A stretch of 64,000 nucleotides of DNA from an uncultured bacterium (lineage in GTDB: Bacteria; Verrucomicrobiota; Lentisphaeria; Victivallales; UBA1829): assembly GCA_902774245.1 (NCBI GenBank), contig CACYHQ010000005.1:124001-188000 (forward strand). Direction: 5' to 3'. Positions 59,601 through 64,000 of the stretch are shown here, piece by piece. The translations under genes and the position numbers were made by a program. Below the pieces are notes generated by a model. That model made no database searches. It was not told the DNA's origin and saw only the letters and a program-made list of their open reading frames with translations. The first letter of the stretch is position 1; each line of letters begins with the position of its first letter.

Positions 59601-61693
59601 CGAACCTCAAGATCCGTCCGGACGGCACCATCGGCGGCGGCGACGCCCCTGAAGCCGCCAAGTCCGCGCTCGCCGCGTCCCTTCTGAAAATGAAGGACGC
59701 CGCGCGCGTCGTCGTGCCCGTTGTGAAAGTCCCGGAATCCGGCTCCGCCACGGTCAAGGTGAAGATCCCGGACCATTCCGGCTCGCTCCGGTTCATGGCG
59801 GTCGCGAGCGCGACCGACGCGGTCGGATCCGGCGAACGTGAAATGATCGTCCGCACGCCCGTCAGCCTCACGGTCTCCGCGCCGCGCGTGCTCACGCCCG
59901 GCGACGAGGCGGTCATTAGTCTCCGCGCGTTTAATCATGACGCGAAGGACGGCGCGGTCAAGTTCACGCTCGCCCTGCCCGACACGCTTCAAATCATGGG
60001 CGACCAGCCGCGCATCGACACGCTGAAGGCGGGCGAAACAAAGGATATCTCGTTCCGCGTGAAAGCGCTCGACAAGACAGGCGAAGGCACGCTCGCCGCC
60101 ACGCTGTCCGTCGGCGCCGAATCCCGTACGGAAACGACCTTTATCACGGTCCGTCCCGCGACTCCGCCGCAGACCGTCACGAAATTCGCCTCCGTGGCCG
60201 CCGGAAAGGATTACACGCTTGACCTCTCCTCGGAATTCGTCTCCGTGGAAAGCGCAGACCTCTCCGTTTCCTCCTCGCCCGCGATCAGCGTGAAGGAGGC
60301 GCTCGACTGGCTCAACGTCTACCCCTACGGCTGCCTGGAACAAACCGTTTCCGGCGCATTCCCGTTCGTCGCGACGCCGTCGCTCGTGAAGGCGGGCCTG
60401 CTTGACGCCGAGATCGCGAAGACCATGCAGCCGAAAGTCGCGTCCGCCTACGCACGCATCCTCGGCATGATGGTCGGCGACGGCGCGTTCGCCATGTGGC
60501 CGGACGTCCGCAAGGAATGGCCCGAGGGCACGGTCTACGCCTCGCATTTCGTCTTCGAGGCGAAGGCGGCCAAACTGGTCACGGTCAATCCCGTCGTCGA
60601 ACGCAGCATCACGGCGTATCTGCTCCGCCTCGCGAACAGCGCGGGCAGCTACAAGCCCGAACTCCGCGCCTACGCCGCATACGTGCTCGCCGCCGCCGGA
60701 AACAAGGATTTCGTCGTCCCGGCGCGCAACGTCCTCGCCGGAAGCAAGCCCGGATTCGCGCAGTTCCTCGCCGCCGCCGCCCTGATCCGCGGCGGTTACG
60801 CCGGAGAAGGCTCAGAACCGCTCCGCGCGGCACTCGCCGATCCCAACTGGCTCTACAAGACCTCCGACCTCGTCGGCATCACCGACACGTCCGCGCGCGC
60901 CGGCATGGTCCTGAACATCCTCATGAAATGTGACCCGAACGGCAGCAAGGACACTGCCGCCGAACTCGCGGCGTTCCTCGCCGGACGCATCCGCAAGGAC
61001 GGAAACTGCTGGGGCACCACGCAGTCCAACGCCTGGGCCGCGATGGGTCTCGCGGCCTTCGCGGAGTATTACCCGCCCGCCGAGCTCTCCGGCGCGGTAA
61101 GCGGACCCGACAAGGCGAAGCATGAGCTTTCCGGCAAATCCCTTGCCGGGTTCAAGCTGGCGAACGGCACGAACACCGTTTCCAATACCGGCAAGTCCGA
61201 CTTCTTCGTGAAGGCGGTCGTCAAGGGCATCCCGAAGAACGCGAAAGCCGCCTCCGGCCCGATCACGCTCAAACGCGAGTTCTTCGACGAGAAGGGCAAC
61301 CCGGTCACATCGCTCAAGCACGGCGAACTTGCTTTCGTCCGCATCACGGCGGATTCCCCCGACGTGGTCGAGAACATCGTGATCTCCGACATCCTCCCCG
61401 CCGGACTTGAGATTGAGGACGAGGCGCTCGCCACGCGCATGAATGCCTCCGGCCGCATCCCGAAAACCATCCTCATGAACAGCCGCCAGGAGTTCAGCCG
61501 CACCGAAAAACGCGACGACCGCTTCCTCGTGTTCGGCACGCTCTACGGTTCCGCCTACGCCATCTACACCGTGCGCGCAGTCACGCCCGGCAAGTTCCTC
61601 ATCCCGGCGCTTCAGGCCGAAGCCATGTACGATCCGGACATGAACGGTACGTTCGTCCCCGCCGCGGGCGAAGATGTCTTTGAGGTGAAATGA
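56645..61693 (+). CDS. Bacterial alpha-2-macroglobulin with intact thioester
   Basis: The 1682-residue periplasmic protein has an N-terminal hydrophobic signal/anchor (about 7-24), an Ala/Ser linker, several MG (macroglobulin) beta-sandwich domains ('VLYARRISDGQPVTDAEIELS', 'AFSERGIVRPGESFFAAAFIRDRT', 'DYYFGTPVPSASGRIFFD'), an ANA/bait-region domain ('LFAVDEGVLALTGFKTPDIYKFF'), the thioester site Cys1230-Leu-Glu-Gln1233 in 'YPYGCLEQTVSG', and an alpha/alpha thioester domain to about 1500. Such proteins trap attacking proteases. It overlaps pbpC as ATGA, the classical partnership with PBP1C for repair after damage. Confidence 0.95.
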   Translation: MKKAVNATTFVALALAASVTYNIVQHQRAKGIRPENPNQEDNAVQSVAGKDEASAVSAATAAQNSASAAKPASTAQQITAITFRSARYDRYDDELEILFSTPSSLPSKLAKDAIEFTPAVPNLSFYASGSYITVNGGFKPGVTYRVRVKKGLMDRSGKATLENDAVFDVTVPELTEKISFLTDGSVFPITEKTVEFPYSARNICKLDVKLYRAFDNNLNNMSDNSYYWDDRADTSNMLLVGEKTVTLSDPRNETVNHMLDINDILVVNDSNPNTTRLFSATPGYYVLEVAYDRQSDWGNYTYRETKYRKFMLTDFALVAATVSDPAGGIVLYARRISDGQPVTDAEIELSSDKNQLLAKGKTDASGKVVFHVSQRSIDRLHAGENDSNFLNRTGQFGSLYSATIRKGKEFAWFPLDLYSGKNDQLPRAFAFSERGIVRPGESFFAAAFIRDRTEAELEIGHETPDASSKEGKDKLGSTVTLERVPVTLTVVAPDGKEFFSKQLTPDKNGFVSSEVKIPENAASGYYTFRFGVAKRTWGESHIQVGAYVPDRIRTKLEHAVLSAGPAAVKEPIQAVLSADYYFGTPVPSASGRIFFDCFANGKRPDHWKDWTVGDASRFNFDEYETTAVVENGKTNLSLPSFGSRGVSYDPVRVVLQASVQEPGGRAVTGSDNFTLYPSDWFIGLKQKDGAGKECLLDMALLATEQGKAASLDAGRDIRFTVYKRSWDYVLVQDGDGYRRRWKETVSEVEGASKTFTVPQGADLASYSSQVAFDLPSGCYDIVAEYGDNIRTKLNVWHSAGESGRRTGDPSELVFKTDAKTYTPGQTAKLTFTSPVDGEAFVTMGALRLDTAEAIKIKAGENTVEAKIPAECLNGRYHVGVFAVGKQNGEFIRASGQASLELDHSAAHKLDVAITVPGIVRPETETDVTVKLASLDGKPQAGQVCLFAVDEGVLALTGFKTPDIYKFFLQSDNSFISMSETYSDLFPNLKIRPDGTIGGGDAPEAAKSALAASLLKMKDAARVVVPVVKVPESGSATVKVKIPDHSGSLRFMAVASATDAVGSGEREMIVRTPVSLTVSAPRVLTPGDEAVISLRAFNHDAKDGAVKFTLALPDTLQIMGDQPRIDTLKAGETKDISFRVKALDKTGEGTLAATLSVGAESRTETTFITVRPATPPQTVTKFASVAAGKDYTLDLSSEFVSVESADLSVSSSPAISVKEALDWLNVYPYGCLEQTVSGAFPFVATPSLVKAGLLDAEIAKTMQPKVASAYARILGMMVGDGAFAMWPDVRKEWPEGTVYASHFVFEAKAAKLVTVNPVVERSITAYLLRLANSAGSYKPELRAYAAYVLAAAGNKDFVVPARNVLAGSKPGFAQFLAAAALIRGGYAGEGSEPLRAALADPNWLYKTSDLVGITDTSARAGMVLNILMKCDPNGSKDTAAELAAFLAGRIRKDGNCWGTTQSNAWAAMGLAAFAEYYPPAELSGAVSGPDKAKHELSGKSLAGFKLANGTNTVSNTGKSDFFVKAVVKGIPKNAKAASGPITLKREFFDEKGNPVTSLKHGELAFVRITADSPDVVENIVISDILPAGLEIEDEALATRMNASGRIPKTILMNSRQEFSRTEKRDDRFLVFGTLYGSAYAIYTVRAVTPGKFLIPALQAEAMYDPDMNGTFVPAAGEDVFEVK

Positions 61694-63879
61694 GCCTCGG
61701 TTTTCACAAACTGAACAAACGGAAAGCCGTTCGCTTCGCCGCGGCGGCTTTCCTCGTTTTCGCGGTCCTCGCCCTCGCGGTCTGGATCGCCGCGCCATAC
61801 TGCGTGGCGGACCCGATGATCACGCTGCGCCGGATCACACCGGCGCATACCTACCTCGACCGCAACGGCGTCCCGGTTTTCTACGAGACCACACACGACT
61901 ACGAATGGCGTTTCCCGGTCGAGCTGAAGGACATCGCCCCGGATGCCGTGTCGATCATGCTGTCCGTCGAGGACTACGCGTTCTACGAGCACGGCGGCGT
62001 CAACTATCTGGCGATACTGCGCGCGTTGTGGCAGGACGTCCGCAACATGAAGATCATCTCCGGCGCGTCGACCATCACCATGCAGCTTGCCGGGTTCGCC
62101 CTCGTCGACCACAGGCCGAGCCTCGTCCGCAAGTTCAGGCAGGCCACAATGGCGCGCCGCCTGGAACAGCTCTACACGAAGGACGAGATCCTGACCGAAT
62201 ACCTGAACCGGATCCCCTGCGGCGGCAAGGTGTACGGCATTGAGGCGGCCGCAAGGTTTTATTTCGGTCTCCACGCGTCCCAGCTCAACCGCGCCGAGGC
62301 CGCGCTCCTCTGCGGCATCCCGCAAAAACCGAACCGCTACAACCCGAATCTGCACCCCGAGGCGGCGAAGAAACGCCAGAAGATCGTGCTGGACCTGCTC
62401 GTTCATCACGAACTCATCACCGCGGATGAGGCTCGCACGATCTACGACTCCGAACCGCTCCGTTACCGCGACTTCTCCCAGCCGTCCGATTTCGAATTCA
62501 AATCCGCCCCGGACGAGACGATCCACGCGGTCCGCCGCGCCCGCGCCGAGAAAGAAAGGATCGGATGGTCTCCCACGCAGGGGGAGCCGGTCCTGTGCTC
62601 CATCGACGCCGATTTCCAGCGGGACGTGCAGGCGATCCTGAAACGCCGCCGCGATGCCCTGCCCGGCGTACATGACGCCGCCGCTGTCGTTCTCGACAAC
62701 GCATCCGGCGAAGCGCTGGTATTCCTCGGCACGCTTGACTTCGACGAACCCGGCACAGGACAATACAACGCCGCGAACGCGGTCCGCTCCGCAGGCTCCA
62801 CGCTCAAGCCGTTCCTGTACGCCGAAGCGATTGAAGGCGGCCTCATCACGGCTGACACACGTGTGCTTGACGCGCCGCTGCGCTACGGTACCTACGCGCC
62901 GGGTAATTTCGACGGAGCGTTTCGCGGGACGGTAAAAGCATCCTACGCCCTCTCACATTCTCTGAATACGCCTGCCATCCGGCTCGCCGCCACGCTCGGC
63001 GAACCCCGCATGATCGAGCTCGCGGACAAACTGCACATCCTCGCGTCGCGCCGTCCGGGAAGCGGATTCGGGCTTTCCATGGCGCTCGGCAGCGCTGGAC
63101 ACTCCCTGATCTCCCTCACGAACGCCTATCGCGTGCTGGCAAACGACGGCATGCTCCGCCCCGTCTATTACCGGCACGATCCCGAACGCCCCCTGCCCGA
63201 CGGCGAACGCGTCTTTTCCGCCGGGACCGCGCAGACGGTCCTGCGGATGCTGACCTCGCTCCCGCTCGCCGGATTCGAAGGGACGGCGGCATGGAAGACC
63301 GGCACGAGCAACAATCTGCGCGACGCGTGGTGCTTCGCCTGCACGGAGACGCTCACGGTCGGCGTGTGGTTCGGCAACAAGGACGGAGCCTCGTCGGAAT
63401 CGCTGGTCGGCGGTACGTCGGCGGCCCCCGCGGCCGGGGAGATTCTTTCTCTCGCCGCCTCGAAATACAGTCTCACGCCGTTCAAAAGCGCCTGGCCGAA
63501 GGAAGACGCGCTGGAACCCGTCACGGTCTGCGCGAAGACCGGGCTTTCCGCCTCGCCGGACTGCGGGAAAACCGAGTCCGCCGTGAAGCCCGCCGGGATC
63601 CCGCTTTCGCTCTGCAAATCCTGCGGCGATGCAGAAACCGCCGAAACCGCCTTCCGCATCCTCTCCCCGATCCCGACCGTGTACGTCGCGGAAAAGGACG
63701 ATGGCGTCAGGCTGGACCTTGCCCCCAACGAAGGCGCATACTGGTTCGTCGACGGCGCATACCTCGGCGAAAATCCGGTGCCTCATATTTTTGCGCCGGG
63801 CCTGCACCGCGCGGAGGCGGTCCGAGCCTCGGATTCCGCCGCGGACGCCGTGGAATTCACGGTCGTACGGAAAAAATAG
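61690..63879 (+). CDS. pbpC: Penicillin-binding protein 1C
   Basis: The 729-residue bifunctional peptidoglycan synthase has a membrane anchor (about 13-36), a GT51 glycosyltransferase domain with catalytic Glu94 in 'SVEDYAFYEHGGV' and 'GASTITMQLAG', and a transpeptidase domain with Ser370 in 'GSTLKPF', 'SHSLN' and Lys536 in 'KTGTS'. A C-terminal BiPBP_C domain ('YWFVDGAYLGENPVPHIFAPGLHRAEAV') ends it. The gene is coupled to the alpha-2-macroglobulin gene. LpoB at 29956 is the known activator of PBP1B rather than PBP1C. Confidence 0.96.
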   Translation: MSLGFHKLNKRKAVRFAAAAFLVFAVLALAVWIAAPYCVADPMITLRRITPAHTYLDRNGVPVFYETTHDYEWRFPVELKDIAPDAVSIMLSVEDYAFYEHGGVNYLAILRALWQDVRNMKIISGASTITMQLAGFALVDHRPSLVRKFRQATMARRLEQLYTKDEILTEYLNRIPCGGKVYGIEAAARFYFGLHASQLNRAEAALLCGIPQKPNRYNPNLHPEAAKKRQKIVLDLLVHHELITADEARTIYDSEPLRYRDFSQPSDFEFKSAPDETIHAVRRARAEKERIGWSPTQGEPVLCSIDADFQRDVQAILKRRRDALPGVHDAAAVVLDNASGEALVFLGTLDFDEPGTGQYNAANAVRSAGSTLKPFLYAEAIEGGLITADTRVLDAPLRYGTYAPGNFDGAFRGTVKASYALSHSLNTPAIRLAATLGEPRMIELADKLHILASRRPGSGFGLSMALGSAGHSLISLTNAYRVLANDGMLRPVYYRHDPERPLPDGERVFSAGTAQTVLRMLTSLPLAGFEGTAAWKTGTSNNLRDAWCFACTETLTVGVWFGNKDGASSESLVGGTSAAPAAGEILSLAASKYSLTPFKSAWPKEDALEPVTVCAKTGLSASPDCGKTESAVKPAGIPLSLCKSCGDAETAETAFRILSPIPTVYVAEKDDGVRLDLAPNEGAYWFVDGAYLGENPVPHIFAPGLHRAEAVRASDSAADAVEFTVVRKK

Positions 63880-63881
63880 CC

Positions 63882-63914
63882 TTTTTCGCGTCTTTTTTAT
63901 TAAAAAGCGAAAAA
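63882..63914 (+). terminator. Terminator after pbpC
   Basis: TTTTTCGC (63882-63889) and GCGAAAAA (63907-63914) pair around a T-rich loop (TCTTTTTTATTAAAAA). AT-rich stem, moderately supported. Confidence 0.5.
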
Positions 63915-63920
63915 ATCATT

Positions 63921-63948
63921 TTGCTTTTTCAGCAAGGCGGGCTATATT
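63921..63948 (+). promoter_or_regulatory. Promoter for a gene beyond the right edge
   Basis: -35 TTGCTT (63921-63926), 16-nt spacer, -10 TATATT (63943-63948). No start codon is reached before 64000. Confidence 0.65.
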
Positions 63949-64000
63949 GTGTGAAGCATTTTTATTTTTCAGGGTATCTCTTTTTATTGGTCCGGATAGA

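Overview
The window is one contiguous stretch of a Gram-negative bacterial chromosome of moderately high G+C content. It carries LpoB/YcfL-type outer-membrane lipoproteins, a WaaP-like kinase, a periplasmic alpha-2-macroglobulin with PBP1C, secreted GH2 and GH29 glycosidases, and a type I-secretion-like RTX beta-helix protein. This mix fits the PVC group, most plausibly Lentisphaerota (Victivallales-like); the taxonomic call is inference, since no rRNA is present. Housekeeping genes use strongly GAC/AAG/CTC-biased codons. Two blocks (about 0.6-8 kb and 38-42 kb) use looser, more AT-rich codons and hold mostly unrecognised genes, so they look accessory.

Layout. 0-8 kb: the start of yjbQ on the minus strand, a small HTH gene, then two minus-strand operons of unknown function. 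One has a soluble protein followed by two tandem zinc-ribbon membrane paralogs. The other has a membrane protein, a membrane-anchored FGE/SUMF1-domain protein and a helical protein. They are separated by a 1.3-kb gene-free region with REP-like repeats. 8-13.8 kb: a nucleotidyltransferase, a nucleotide-sugar epimerase, a Kdo/WaaP-like kinase and a RhuM protein. 13.9-21.4 kb: a GH2 beta-galactosidase, a hybrid histidine kinase and an orphan solute-binding sensor. 21.7-25.2 kb: tRNA-Val, aspS, a lytic transglycosylase and a DUF3047-like protein. 25.5-31.5 kb: a six-gene envelope cluster (two CsgG-like proteins, a COG3014-like lipoprotein, YcfL, LpoB and another lipoprotein). 31.5-34.6 kb: a 902-residue beta-helix/RTX protein whose leader carries a cobalamin riboswitch. 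34.7-38 kb: a second GH2 enzyme and galE. 38.2-41.9 kb: an accessory block in which three genes begin with the same ribosome-binding-site plus signal-peptide cassette. 42-45.4 kb: GH29 alpha-L-fucosidase and a LacI regulator. 45.4-50.6 kb: GNAT, recN, nth, a DUF374 acyltransferase and cinA. 50.7-56.4 kb: an orphan sugar-ABC ATPase, serC, corA-like, fmdB, rsmA and ybaK. 56.6-63.9 kb: an alpha-2-macroglobulin translationally coupled to pbpC.

Together the genes describe an envelope-rich saprophyte or gut glycan degrader. It takes up galactose- and fucose-containing glycans (GH2, GH29, GalE) without a SusC/D locus here. It maintains peptidoglycan through LpoB, the lytic transglycosylase and PBP1C. 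It makes a large surface or secreted protein under probable corrinoid control. Promoters are unusually uniform: most are TTGAMA-like, N16-17, then TATATT. Many gene pairs overlap by ATGA.
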